Shown one piece after another: positions 1-8,582 of a stretch of DNA of 48,112 nt. The notes under the pieces are model-generated. The model worked only from the letters and a program-made list of their open reading frames with translations, made no database searches and had not been told where the DNA came from. Position numbers and translations under genes: made by a program. The stretch's first letter is position 1; each line of letters begins with the position of its first letter. The stretch is from Bacteroidota bacterium (GTDB taxonomy: Bacteria > Bacteroidota > Bacteroidia > Bacteroidales > UBA5342), in NCBI GenBank assembly GCA_003249935.1, contig QKHT01000152.1:1-48112 (forward strand). Direction: 5' to 3'.

Positions 1-1182
1 CCGTTTGTCTTCGGGATACGAAAATGAAACCTTGTTGAAGCTGATTGATTCGATTGTTTCGAGCGGTTCTTTATCGCTGTTTCCGGGGGATATTTGCTCT
101 TCCGACTCGTCGAGCAGGTCGAAAATTTTGTTGGTACTCACCAATGCAATATGCAGGGTTCCCCATGCTTCGGCTACTTTTTTAACCGGTTTGAACAAGG
201 TATTCATCAGGTACAGAAAGAATACAATGTCGCCGACATTTGTTTGGCCGTGTGTAACCTGATAACTGAAAAACAGATACACCACAGCCACTGCCAGCAT
301 ACTCAAAAAGTCGTTCGACGGGTTGAGTGAATATTTCAGCATAATGAGCCGCAGGTTGAATTTGTAGTTCTTTTTTACCAATCGGTCGAATTCTTCACCT
401 TCGCTTTCCTCTTTTGAATACGATTTTACCAGTTTGTAATGATTGATCTTTTCTTCGAGAAAGGCCGTGTAATCACCCACATTGTCCGAAATACTACGGC
501 TTACTTTCTTTATATAACGCGTGATATAAACGATTAGGGCAATTGAAACCGGGAAGAAGAGCAACGTGAAACAGGTAAGTTTCCAGCTGATGGTAAACAT
601 AAACGGAATAAAAACCAAAATGTAAACGCTCACCCGCGCCAGTTCGATAAACAAATCGATAATCTCATTCAGGGTATTCACATCGTAGGTTACGCGCGAA
701 ACGACATCGCCGGTTTTATTCTTCGAAAAGAACGAAAACGGAAGCTTGAGTATCTTTTGGTAAATATCTGATTTGAAGTCGAGCAAGATGCGCTGGGTGG
801 CGGCATTCATAAATACCCGCCTGCCGTAATTGAACAGGCTTTCGAGAAAAAACAGTGATACAAACAAAGCGCAAATGCTGAGTAATCCGTTAAATATCTG
901 TTCGTTACCCTGAAGGGTTTTGTCGATGATGTTAATTTTCAGACCAAGTTCTTCGATTTTAATATTGTAGTGCAGCGGAAAACTGATGTCGTTCGAAAAT
1001 CCTTCGGCATAAGCATCCGTGAATTTCTGAATCAGGTTGGTGAGGTATTTCAGGGTCGAACCGGTAAACAGCTCGACTAAGCTCAGCAACAGGGTCGAAA
1101 GCACACCAAGCAGAATCAGCTTTTTTTGCCTGATGACATAGCTGTACAAACTGTTATTTTTCTTTTTTGTTGTTGAATTCAT
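1..1182 (-). CDS. ABC transporter, fused permease/ATPase (MsbA-type exporter), C-terminus beyond the window
   Basis: Reading the minus strand from the ATG at 1182 gives an uninterrupted frame of 394 codons that runs off the left edge. It begins MNSTTKKKNNSLYSYVIRQ and shows a first hydrophobic segment near residues 20-40, an extracytoplasmic loop, and further membrane segments. There are exporter-like stretches such as FSFFSKNKTGDVVSRV and a coupling region with LEEKINHYKLVKSYSKE. The last visible residues, VSFSYPEDKR, are the usual start of the nucleotide-binding domain just before Walker A, so only the permease half is inside the window. The layout fits a homodimeric lipid or drug exporter of the inner membrane. 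The substrate cannot be told from sequence. The gene starts 21 bases after the FDD-protein gene and is probably the tail of the same long minus-strand run. Confidence 0.88.
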   Translation of the reverse strand, partial: MNSTTKKKNNSLYSYVIRQKKLILLGVLSTLLLSLVELFTGSTLKYLTNLIQKFTDAYAEGFSNDISFPLHYNIKIEELGLKINIIDKTLQGNEQIFNGLLSICALFVSLFFLESLFNYGRRVFMNAATQRILLDFKSDIYQKILKLPFSFFSKNKTGDVVSRVTYDVNTLNEIIDLFIELARVSVYILVFIPFMFTISWKLTCFTLLFFPVSIALIVYITRYIKKVSRSISDNVGDYTAFLEEKINHYKLVKSYSKEESEGEEFDRLVKKNYKFNLRLIMLKYSLNPSNDFLSMLAVAVVYLFFSYQVTHGQTNVGDIVFFLYLMNTLFKPVKKVAEAWGTLHIALVSTNKIFDLLDESEEQISPGNSDKEPLETIESISFNKVSFSYPEDKR

Positions 1183-1203
1183 CGTGTGCTTTGTGTTTGT
1201 TGG

Positions 1204-1965
1204 TTAGTCATTTCCTAGCATTTCGTTCTGGTTAAGTCCCGGATTGCAGCTCTCTGTTTTCTTGATTCTTATAATTTCCCAGCTGTCGGCACCAGTTGAA
1301 AGCACCGGGATTATGAGTCGTTTACCCGATAAATGGGGGCGTAACGAACCGCAGGTGTCAATGGTGTGGTTGTCCGGGATGTATTCGGCATGTCGGTTCA
1401 CCGAGATGGGGGTGATGGCCCGTTGACGAAGTTCGCCGGCAGTTACAATCTGCGGTAAATCGCGAATGTCGCGGTACGATACCAGTCGCCCCGATTCGCC
1501 GAGATGGGTCAGCCCAACAGCAGCCACAGCACCGATAACACCATCGTTGGTTCCGCCATGACCCGATAAATGCACATGCTTTGCCGCTTCGAAGGCTTCT
1601 GCCTGGCTCACTTTGGTGTGTGTACATTTGATGCCGAATTCAATCATCTGGTCCATTCCGGGATCATCGGCCGATGCCACACAAAGTCCCGGATCACTTC
1701 CTTCAAAAAAATTTGCTTGAATATGTGCAATTGCTTTTTGAGTAAGCATCCCGCGGTCGCTTGCGAAGGGTGTTTCGAGCACCACGCAAAGCGAACTGTT
1801 GTGCGATGTCATGGGAACCGAAGGGTGGTGAAGTAGTTGTTGGCGAACAACACCCCACACTTTGCAATGCCCGGGTAAACTCTCGGCATACCAGCGCGCC
1901 AGTTTGCCGGTTCCACGACCACAATCCAGTGTGTCGGTATCATCAAAAGCCACATAAAATTTCAT
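1204..1965 (-). CDS. TiaS-like FDD-domain protein of unknown function
   Basis: The 253-residue protein opens with a motif resembling the N-terminal domain of archaeal TiaS (tRNA-Ile2 agmatinylcytidine synthetase): FDDTD at residues 7-11 followed by a glycine-rich GRGTGKLAR. It also carries HGGTNDGVIGAVAAVGL near residues 136-152, matching the glycine-rich GxIGALAAIG segment of that family. It lacks the OB-fold and zinc-ribbon half of TiaS, so the archaeal tRNA function should not be transferred. No signal peptide or membrane segment is visible, so it should be cytosolic. It lies 19 bases after the TonB-receptor gene and 21 before the ABC exporter, inside a run of molybdopterin genes. The family resemblance is from remembered motifs; any cofactor-related role is inference. 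Confidence 0.6.
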   Translation of the reverse strand: MKFYVAFDDTDTLDCGRGTGKLARWYAESLPGHCKVWGVVRQQLLHHPSVPMTSHNSSLCVVLETPFASDRGMLTQKAIAHIQANFFEGSDPGLCVASADDPGMDQMIEFGIKCTHTKVSQAEAFEAAKHVHLSGHGGTNDGVIGAVAAVGLTHLGESGRLVSYRDIRDLPQIVTAGELRQRAITPISVNRHAEYIPDNHTIDTCGSLRPHLSGKRLIIPVLSTGADSWEIIRIKKTESCNPGLNQNEMLGND

Positions 1966-1984
1966 ATCGTATTTTTTTGTTTTA

Positions 1985-4090
1985 TTAAAATATCATGCTG
2001 ATCCCCACCCTAATGTCGCGTCCAACAGTCTCTGATTCACGTACATCACCTTGCGAAATCTTCAGGTGTTGGTCGAATATATTACAGGCATTCAGGTAAA
2101 TCGAAGCATAGGGTTTGAAAAAGTATTTGATTCGTGCATCCCACTGCATGTACGGTTCGTACACCAGCGTATTCACGAGTGTTCCTTCGTCGGTTCCACC
2201 CGCCAAAAAACGTTTGTCGATGTAATTCATCTGTAATTTCAGGATCGAATTAAAGTAATCCACCGAGTTGTTGGTTATCCACCGCGGCTGCTCGTTCAGG
2301 CGACGCATGTTTCCTGAAGTGGCATCTCTTACTTCGGATCCTAAGTATGAGAAATTACTGTTCAGGCTAAGTTTGTTTGTTACGGATTTCAGAAACTCAA
2401 TGTGTGCATCCACATCGGCACCGTAAACCAAACCACTGTCCACGTTTATTGCCTGAATGATCCGATACCCGGTTCCACCAATGGTTTTATCATCAAAGCC
2501 CACCTGGCGGCTTTCTATTAAGTCGCGCATGATACTGTAAAATCCACGGACGGTGAGGTACGAATTATTACCGAAATACTTTTCAGTTCCCAAGCTAATC
2601 GTTTGCAAACGAGCCGGTTTCAGGTTTTTATTACCGCGCTCGATGGTTTCTTTTTTATTTTTGATTTTATCTACCGGAACTTGTTGGTTAAACGGCGGAC
2701 GGCTGATCTGGCGGGCAAGGTCGGCTTTTAGGAATAAATCCTTTGCGGCACTGTATTTTATGTGCAGTGAAGGATTCAGCGAAATGTATTCATAGTTGCC
2801 TTTGTCGCTGGTAGTCTCGTACCTGCGCGTGTCGTAATCGAGTCGGAGAGCAGGTTCAGCCTCCAGATTTCCGATACAAAATTCATCGGCTACATATCCA
2901 CCGAAGCGATTTTCCCATAAATCATACGATCCATCCACCACTTCGCTCCAAAACATGGCACCACCGGGTTTGGTGTAGGTTAAACGGTTGTAGATGCGGC
3001 GGAAATCGGATGCCCGCAGTCCGGTTTTAATGCGGTGTTTCTTTAGAAAGCAGGTAAAGGCACTGTTCAAAATGGCCTCGTTGTTGTGTTGAATCTCATT
3101 CTCAAGCGTAACTTCCGAACCTATGGATTTTAACTGATTCTGTTCGCGTATTTTCGAATCGTAGTTTTGCCCGTAACTCACGGTGTTTGTCCATTTCCAA
3201 TGGTTGCCGGAGGTGCTTAGTTGTAGCAAATGTGATTGAAGTCGCCGCACAATGTTGTTGGTTGAGGTGTCGGCGGTTAGGCTTAGTCCGCCTTGTGTGC
3301 GCAGCTTGATATTGGCCAGTAACGATTGATCTTCTGCGTAATCACTAAAAAAGTATTTGTATTTCAATATGCTCCGATCGCTGATAAGGTAGTTGATTGT
3401 TCCGGTAAAACCCTGAATGTGCACTTTTATATTTTCGTCCTCCGAACCCGAAATTTTGCCGTTGGTAATGGCATTGTAGTTTTCGCGGTTGAACCGGTTG
3501 TAGCTGTAGGCGGTAACGAACGATATTTTTTTGAGTTTGTCGCCATACGAAGCATTGAATTCCGGATTAACACCGGTATGTGTAGACGTATTGGCCATGG
3601 CTATGTTCGCCGAATAACTTCTTTTTTCGGGTGTTTCTTTCAGTTTAATATTAATGACTCCAGCCGCTGCATCGCCGCCGTATTCAACCGAAGGATTGTA
3701 AATGATTTCGATTTCGTCGATCATATCAACCGGAATACGGTCGAGTTTAAGGTCGCGGTAATCTTCGCCACCTGCAGGCCGGTTGCCATCCACAAGCACG
3801 CTTTGAAACTGCTTGTCGAGTCCGGCAATCATGATGTTACGGTTAAACGAAGGCGGTCCCTGTACAAAAATGCGTGGCATGCGTTTTAGTACGTCGCCGG
3901 CTGTATGGTTGCCAAAATTGCTGATGTCTTTTTTGCTGATGACAATTTTCGACGGTATGGCCTCTTTTTGCAACTCGATGGCGTTTTGCAGTGCGTTGCC
4001 TTCCACAATTATTTCTTTTATCACAATGGTGTCCTGCGCCTGAACGTTATTCAGGAGAAAAAACATGGTGCCGATTGTACATGATGACAT
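1985..4090 (-). CDS. TonB-dependent outer-membrane receptor
   Basis: The 701-residue protein has a plug domain at about residues 45-155 (ISNFGNHTAGDVLKRMPRI, IAGLDKQFQSVLVDGNRP, then IDEIEIIYNPSVEYGGDAAAGVINI) followed by a beta-barrel that ends in the aromatic terminus VGISMIF. This is the classic architecture of TonB-dependent receptors importing metal chelates, cofactors or glycans. It lacks the long N-terminal carboxypeptidase-like domain of SusC proteins and has no SusD partner. The ATG start gives MSSCTIGTMFFLLNNVQA as signal peptide, which has no basic residues. In-frame codons upstream back to the TAA near 4139 would add basic residues but contain no ATG, GTG or TTG, so the start is uncertain. 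It lies directly downstream of the cofactor genes and a lipoprotein, so metal or cofactor uptake is a reasonable inference. Confidence 0.88.
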   Translation of the reverse strand: MSSCTIGTMFFLLNNVQAQDTIVIKEIIVEGNALQNAIELQKEAIPSKIVISKKDISNFGNHTAGDVLKRMPRIFVQGPPSFNRNIMIAGLDKQFQSVLVDGNRPAGGEDYRDLKLDRIPVDMIDEIEIIYNPSVEYGGDAAAGVINIKLKETPEKRSYSANIAMANTSTHTGVNPEFNASYGDKLKKISFVTAYSYNRFNRENYNAITNGKISGSEDENIKVHIQGFTGTINYLISDRSILKYKYFFSDYAEDQSLLANIKLRTQGGLSLTADTSTNNIVRRLQSHLLQLSTSGNHWKWTNTVSYGQNYDSKIREQNQLKSIGSEVTLENEIQHNNEAILNSAFTCFLKKHRIKTGLRASDFRRIYNRLTYTKPGGAMFWSEVVDGSYDLWENRFGGYVADEFCIGNLEAEPALRLDYDTRRYETTSDKGNYEYISLNPSLHIKYSAAKDLFLKADLARQISRPPFNQQVPVDKIKNKKETIERGNKNLKPARLQTISLGTEKYFGNNSYLTVRGFYSIMRDLIESRQVGFDDKTIGGTGYRIIQAINVDSGLVYGADVDAHIEFLKSVTNKLSLNSNFSYLGSEVRDATSGNMRRLNEQPRWITNNSVDYFNSILKLQMNYIDKRFLAGGTDEGTLVNTLVYEPYMQWDARIKYFFKPYASIYLNACNIFDQHLKISQGDVRESETVGRDIRVGISMIF

Positions 4091-4149
4091 TGTAGAAATG
4101 AGCCGGTTCGATCCCTTCCGGGATTTCGATCCGGCACATTAGTTGGTAT
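4091..4149 (-). other. Short stem-loop between lipoprotein and TonB-receptor genes
   Basis: On the minus strand the 59-base gap holds ATCCC-GGAA-GGGAT, a five-base-pair stem with a GGAA loop, about 20 bases before the receptor start codon. There is no T-tract, so it is not a terminator. It could influence translation of the receptor, or the GGAAGGG could serve as a ribosome-binding element for a non-ATG start. The evidence is only the short inverted repeat. Confidence 0.3.
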
Positions 4150-4977
4150 TTAATTATATGCACTTACAACTTTTAGCGCGTAAGTTCCGGGTTTGGTGTT
4201 TACCTCAATAATTACCTTGATCTTTTTCTCAGTTTTATCAACATACACCATTTTCGGATTGTCGCTCCAGCTGTTGGTTTTCATTACAATGTCCTTATTG
4301 TTGGCCACATCCTTGTATGGGGTGGTTCCATCCATTTTGTATACCGATCCCATAATTTCGGCGGTAAAGCCTGATTCAGGACTTCCTTCCTCTGCCCACA
4401 TGATTTTTACTTTCGTAAGGGTGTCGCAGTCGAAGGTAAAGCCCATTTTTTGTCCGGCAGCGATTGTTCCGGATATCCAGTTTGAGCCGATGGCTGCATT
4501 CGAGAAGAGTATCCCGCCATTGTCCGTAAAACTTACGAAGCGGATGGCATAGGTTCCCACAGAAGCAGGCGTGGCGAGTTCAACCTTAACCAATACATTT
4601 TTTTCGGTGGTAAGGTCAAATTTTTTAGCATCGGTGGCATAGCCCAAATCCTCATTTTCGAAATAGGCTGTTTTCCCATCCAGTTTATAGGCCGAAACCT
4701 TAATGTCGCCGGTATATTTTCTGTTCGAGCCACTGTGGTTCAACTCCGACCATTCGATTTGCATCAGTGTGGCGGTTTCCGAAGCGGTAAGCCGATACCA
4801 TTTTACGGTGTTCGTTTTGAGTGAATCTACCGTCCAGATGTTTTCTGTGGTTACGGGTGTTGGAATCACCGGTTCAGCCACCGGCTTTTCCTCTTTTTCG
4901 CACGATTGAAATAACCCGGCTGAAATGAACACAAGGTTCAATAATGTTACTGTTGTCCTTTTCATTTTTTTAATCAT
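4150..4977 (-). CDS. Lipoprotein with two tandem repeat domains
   Basis: I take the start at the ATG at 4977, giving 275 residues beginning MIKKMKRTTVTLLNLVF and leading to a lipobox at GLFQSC; an ATG four codons later is equally possible. After a proline-rich linker the protein contains two similar halves. The first (about residues 45-155 of this model) has WYRLTASETATLMQIEW, DIKVSAYKLDGKTAYFE and VLVKVELATPASVGTYAIRF. The second has MGFTFDCDTLTKVKIMW, MGSVYKMDGTTPYKD and IKVIIEVNTKPGTYALKV. This is an internal duplication of a beta-sandwich-like domain. I recognise no named family. It sits between the MOSC-Mog gene and the TonB receptor on one strand, so it may be the receptor's surface lipoprotein partner, by analogy with other receptor-lipoprotein pairs. 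Confidence 0.8.
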   Translation of the reverse strand: MIKKMKRTTVTLLNLVFISAGLFQSCEKEEKPVAEPVIPTPVTTENIWTVDSLKTNTVKWYRLTASETATLMQIEWSELNHSGSNRKYTGDIKVSAYKLDGKTAYFENEDLGYATDAKKFDLTTEKNVLVKVELATPASVGTYAIRFVSFTDNGGILFSNAAIGSNWISGTIAAGQKMGFTFDCDTLTKVKIMWAEEGSPESGFTAEIMGSVYKMDGTTPYKDVANNKDIVMKTNSWSDNPKMVYVDKTEKKIKVIIEVNTKPGTYALKVVSAYN

Positions 4978-5085
4978 ATTCGATTGTTTATCTATATATA
5001 GCTCAAATTTGTATGGCATATTTTTGCCGATCGATATGTACTAATGGGTTATTTCCTGTTGGCGTATTGTATTGTTCCTATTTCA

Positions 5086-6015
5086 CTAATGGTTGTCTAT
5101 CGAGTGGATCATTCGAAACGAGTGTTCCAGTGTTTGGTTTATTTCATTGAGGTATTCCACCACCGCTTTGGTGCTGCCCGGAATGGCATAAACCAGTGTT
5201 TCGTTCATTACTCCGGCAATGCTCCGGCTAATGAGTGCATTGGGTGTCGAGGCACCGTACTTTAGTCGAATGTGTTCCATGATTCCCGGAATTTCAACAT
5301 CGAGCACTTCTTTTACCACTTGTGGCGTAAAATCGCGTTTGCCAATTCCGGTGCCACCGGTAGTAATTACGATATCGGTTTTTTCTTTGCCCGCATTCAA
5401 GAGTGCTTCTTTCAATAGCGCGGGGTCATCAGGCAATATGCGTTGTTTTATTTCTACTTTGCGATTTTTATCATCGAAAAAGGTTTGCATTATGGATGCC
5501 GCCATCGGGCCGCTTTTATCTTCGTAAATGCCATTAAAAGCGCGATCGCTGAGGGTAATCACCTCTATTTTAATAATCCGCGGACGGTATTCCAGCACAT
5601 CACCCACTTCCAGTTTTCCTTGCTGAATGACTTTGCAAAAGATGCCTTCTTTTGGCATCACACAATCGCCGATTTGTTTCATGATTTCGCAACCATGGTG
5701 GCATTTCTTTCCGATTTGCGTCACTTCCAAAATCAAATCTTTTCCGACAAAACGGTCGAAGACATTGGTTTTGTGAAGCTCCAGACCTTCGGTGGTAATG
5801 TTCTCGGCAAACACGCCGTAATCGAGCGTCACATCTTTTCCTTCTGTCATTTTGCGGAAGCTTTCCACGCCAAGTAAACTTACCTGTCGGTGCCAGTCGC
5901 CCGCATGTGCGTCACCTTCAATGCCTTGCTTGTTAATCGTGACCGAAGGGACCTGATGTTTAATGGTACCTTTTACTTCTGAAATATTGAGCGAAATTAC
6001 TTTTATGGTGGTCAT
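5086..6015 (-). CDS. MOSC domain-molybdopterin adenylyltransferase (Mog/MoaB-type) fusion
   Basis: The 309-residue protein joins two domains. Residues about 1-145 are a MOSC-like domain (VTINKQGIEGDAHAGDWHRQ, then a Cys-containing HHGCEIMKQIGDCVMP), a fold used for sulfur or molybdopterin handling. Residues about 150-305 are a MogA/MoaB domain, with EVITLSDRAFNGIYEDKSGP, the ITTGGTGIGKRDFTP signature and a GIMEHIRLKYG segment. Mog adenylylates molybdopterin before metal insertion by MoeA. The gene is eight bases after moaC and clearly part of the cofactor operon. Fusions of these two domains are known in other bacteria, so the fusion itself is not novel. It would act in the cytosol in making the Mo- or W-pterin cofactor for AOR. 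Confidence 0.92.
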   Translation of the reverse strand: MTTIKVISLNISEVKGTIKHQVPSVTINKQGIEGDAHAGDWHRQVSLLGVESFRKMTEGKDVTLDYGVFAENITTEGLELHKTNVFDRFVGKDLILEVTQIGKKCHHGCEIMKQIGDCVMPKEGIFCKVIQQGKLEVGDVLEYRPRIIKIEVITLSDRAFNGIYEDKSGPMAASIMQTFFDDKNRKVEIKQRILPDDPALLKEALLNAGKEKTDIVITTGGTGIGKRDFTPQVVKEVLDVEIPGIMEHIRLKYGASTPNALISRSIAGVMNETLVYAIPGSTKAVVEYLNEINQTLEHSFRMIHSIDNH

Positions 6016-6022
6016 ATCCGGT

Positions 6023-6469
6023 TTATTCTTTTGTTTTACTTATCAGTTTGATACTGCGCATAACCATGTTTTTATCCACTGCTTTGCACATGTCGTAAAT
6101 GGTGAGAAGCGCCACGTTTGCAGCAGTGAGAGCTTCCATTTCAACGCCTGTTTTGCCAATGCATTTGGCCATGGTATTTACCTGAATGCCGTCTTCGGTC
6201 ACGTCGAAATCAACTTCAACCTTCGACAGTTGAAGCGGATGACACAGCGGAATCAGGTTGGAAGTTTGTTTGGCTGCCATGATTCCTGCAATACGCGCAG
6301 TGGCAAGCACATCGCCTTTTTTAAGCGTATTTTCGTTCACTTGTTTCAGTGTCTCTGCCGACAAAGTAATGAACCCTGTGGCTTTGGCAATCCGTGTTTG
6401 ATCGGGTTTTGCCGATACATCCACCATGTTCGCTTCGCCTTTTTCGTTGATATGCGATAGATTACTCAT
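6023..6469 (-). CDS. moaC: Cyclic pyranopterin monophosphate synthase MoaC
   Basis: The start at 6469 gives 148 residues beginning [19 protein letters not shown], which aligns with the normal MoaC N-terminus. A longer in-frame start at 6499 would overlap moaA and adds residues not seen in the family. Signatures visible are [22 protein letters not shown] and [25 protein letters not shown], which hold the catalytic Lys/His/Glu region. MoaC converts the MoaA product to cyclic pyranopterin monophosphate, the second step of molybdopterin synthesis. It follows moaA by four bases and precedes the MOSC-Mog gene by seven, so translation is probably coupled. The length is normal for the family. Confidence 0.97.
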   Translation of the reverse strand: MSNLSHINEKGEANMVDVSAKPDQTRIAKATGFITLSAETLKQVNENTLKKGDVLATARIAGIMAAKQTSNLIPLCHPLQLSKVEVDFDVTEDGIQVNTMAKCIGKTGVEMEALTAANVALLTIYDMCKAVDKNMVMRSIKLISKTKE

Positions 6470-6473
6470 ACAT

Positions 6474-7277
6474 TTATCCTCCAATATTATAAAACCCATG
6501 CTGATTGCTGGATTCGCCCTTTTCGGGTTTGTTGGTCAGTGCCGCTTCAAAGGCTTTTGTGATGCCCATGGTGCGGGTGCTGTAACTTTGGTTGCTGAAC
6601 AGGCATGGTTTCAAATGTCCGTCGGCCGTTAACCGGAGTCGGTTGCACAAGCTGCAATTGCCGCCTTCGCCTCCTTCAACTCTCGAAAAAGTGCCGGTTT
6701 CGAGATCCATTTGCCTGATATATTGAATCTTCAGATTTTCTTCGATGCAAAATGCCTTTAAATCCTCTATTTCGTGATTGAACTGAGAATCCAGTTTTAC
6801 GACATTGATTTTTATTGGTGTGAGACCTGCTAGTTTTGCGGCCTTAATACCTTCTATAACTTCTTGAATATTGCCACCCCGCGTAATGGTTTTGTATTTT
6901 TCGGGCGATAAGGTGTCCAGGCTGATGTTTACCCGTTTCAAACCGGCTTTTTTAAGGTCGGCCGCAAATTGAGGCAGTAAGGTGCCGTTGGTGGTCATGC
7001 TCACCTCTTCGATTTGTTCGATATCTGCAATCATCCTTACAAGGTCTACAATGCCTTTGCGAACCAATGGTTCGCCTCCCGTGAGCCGGATTTTTCGTAT
7101 ACCAAATCGGGTTGCTCCTGTTTGAACCACTTTGGCTATCTGCTCCAGCGTTAGAATGGACTCATGGGGCATGAGGTTTATACCTTCGGCCGGCATGCAA
7201 TAGGTACAACGCAGGTTACAACGGTCGGTAACCGATATGCGGAGGTAGTCGATATTTCGGTTAAAAGCGTCTAACAT
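6474..7277 (-). CDS. moaA: GTP 3',8-cyclase MoaA, compact form
   Basis: Radical-SAM enzyme that starts molybdopterin synthesis from GTP. The N-terminal cluster motif is C20-x3-C24-x2-C27 in [14 protein letters not shown], followed by [11 protein letters not shown]. The C-terminal cluster cysteines are C208, C211 and C225 in [20 protein letters not shown], and the protein ends in the MoaA-type IGG tail. The length of 267 residues is about 60 short of a typical MoaA. The missing part is mainly the stretch between the radical-SAM barrel (IQYIRQMD) and the second cluster, where typical MoaA has its GPAR segment. All six cluster cysteines are present, so it looks functional rather than broken. The start overlaps the moeA end by 17 bases, implying translational coupling. 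Confidence 0.93.
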   Translation of the reverse strand: MLDAFNRNIDYLRISVTDRCNLRCTYCMPAEGINLMPHESILTLEQIAKVVQTGATRFGIRKIRLTGGEPLVRKGIVDLVRMIADIEQIEEVSMTTNGTLLPQFAADLKKAGLKRVNISLDTLSPEKYKTITRGGNIQEVIEGIKAAKLAGLTPIKINVVKLDSQFNHEIEDLKAFCIEENLKIQYIRQMDLETGTFSRVEGGEGGNCSLCNRLRLTADGHLKPCLFSNQSYSTRTMGITKAFEAALTNKPEKGESSNQHGFYNIGG

Positions 7278-8436
7278 CTACCTGTTCTCCTTTTTTAAAT
7301 TCGGTAATGCCGATAGGCATCATTATCATACTGTTGCTGTTTATAAGTGCATTGATGTGTGCCGCACCGTGATAGGCGACTGGAGTTACTTCCAGGTCTT
7401 CTTCCAGATAGGCGGGAATAAATTGAAGTCGATCGGCCTTTTTACGGGTGTAGTTTTTACTTATAATGCCTTTGGTAATTTTTGGCTTTAATTCGTAACC
7501 CATTAGTTTATAAATAAATGGCTTTAAATAAAGTTCAAATTGAATGAATGATGAGGCCGGGTTACCAGCCAATCCAAAGCAATATTTTTTACCTTTTCTA
7601 GCAAAAAGTACGGGTTTTCCGGGTTGAACCGCAATGCGGGTAAGCAGGGTGGTAAATCCAAGTTCGGCAATCACCGCTGGAATAAAGTCGAAATCGCCTT
7701 CGGATACCCCTCCCGAAAGCACTACCACGTCGCTTTTTTCGAAGGCATAGGCGATTTTTTGTTTGGTCTCTTCAAATTGGTCGCTGATAATGCCGCCGTA
7801 TTTGCCTTTTAATCCCAATTCCTCAAGTTGCGCCATCATTTGCGAGGCATTGGAGTTACGAATTTGGAATGGTTGCGGTATGGCTTCCGGTTCAACCAAT
7901 TCGCTGCCGGTGGCAAATACCGTAACCCGTGGCCGACGATAAACCAACGGTTCGGTTATACCGGCTCCGGCCAAAATGGGGATATGTCGTGCGGTAAGCA
8001 GGCTTCTTTCGCGTAGGGCCAAATCGCCAACTTTTACATCCTCGCCGGTAGTACAGATGTTTGTTTTTGTTTTGGTTATGGTAAAAGTAACCTTGCTTTT
8101 GCCTGTTTCTTCGGCATATTCGCGCATCACTACACAATCGGCACCTTCGGGCACCACTGCACCGGTCATAATTTTCGCACATTGGTTCGGCCCGATGACC
8201 TTTTCGGGTTTTTTCCCTGCCGAAATTACTTCAATAATGTCGAGTGTACCGTTCATATCCTGCATGCGGCAAGCATAACCATCCATGGCCGATTTGTTGA
8301 AGGGGGGAAGTGCAATGTCGTAGTAGGTATCCAAAGCCAAAATGCGCCGGTGCGCATGTTTCAGTTTCACGTGTTCGTGTCCCAACTCTGTTGTGTTCGA
8401 CAGAATGATATCAAGTGCAATTGGATATTCAACCAT
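7261..8436 (-). CDS. moeA: Molybdopterin molybdenumtransferase MoeA
   Basis: The 391-residue protein matches MoeA over its whole length. It has PPFNKSAMDGYACR near residue 44, the domain carrying TGAVVPEGADCVVMRE, the MPT-binding VLSGGVSEGDFDFIP segment, and FGLAGNPASSFIQFELY followed by the C-terminal beta-barrel. MoeA inserts molybdate, or tungstate in tungsten-using organisms, into adenylylated molybdopterin made by Mog. The gene lies between modE and moaA in the minus-strand cofactor run, overlapping moaA by 17 bases. A gap of 146 bases upstream may carry an internal regulatory site. Only one moeA is in the window, so whether it prefers Mo or W cannot be told; the nearby AOR suggests W. 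Confidence 0.96.
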   Translation of the reverse strand: MVEYPIALDIILSNTTELGHEHVKLKHAHRRILALDTYYDIALPPFNKSAMDGYACRMQDMNGTLDIIEVISAGKKPEKVIGPNQCAKIMTGAVVPEGADCVVMREYAEETGKSKVTFTITKTKTNICTTGEDVKVGDLALRERSLLTARHIPILAGAGITEPLVYRRPRVTVFATGSELVEPEAIPQPFQIRNSNASQMMAQLEELGLKGKYGGIISDQFEETKQKIAYAFEKSDVVVLSGGVSEGDFDFIPAVIAELGFTTLLTRIAVQPGKPVLFARKGKKYCFGLAGNPASSFIQFELYLKPFIYKLMGYELKPKITKGIISKNYTRKKADRLQFIPAYLEEDLEVTPVAYHGAAHINALINSNSMIMMPIGITEFKKGEQVDVRRF

Positions 8437-8582
8437 TTCCTATTCTCCTTACCGCTATGTTACACCTTGGGCGTGAACCCATTTTTAAAGGTGGCAAAAA
8501 TAGTGGAATTGCAACAAAATGCCATTCGCCGGGTGCAATTTATATTGAAAACAAATTAATTAAATTCGGCGAAGTGCGTGGC
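8437..8582 (-). other. modE-moeA intergenic region with long-spaced inverted repeat
   Basis: The 146-base gap contains a perfect seven-base inverted repeat, TTCGCCG at 8525-8531 and CGGCGAA at 8567-8573, separated by 35 mostly A+T bases. On the minus strand a TATTTTTG hexamer-like box lies further downstream and resembles a Bacteroidota -7 element, although I find no -33 box at the right spacing. The arrangement could be an operator for the adjacent ModE-like regulator or an RNA hairpin with a large loop. No gene is visible in the gap. Confidence 0.3.

Noticed and set aside
3326-3889. Long plus-strand frame opposite the TonB receptor
   Set aside because: It lies entirely inside the receptor gene and has no domain pattern; it is an antisense shadow.
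4100-4140. GGTTCGATC resembling a tRNA T-loop
   Set aside because: The arms do not form a T-stem, and no acceptor or anticodon arms are found.
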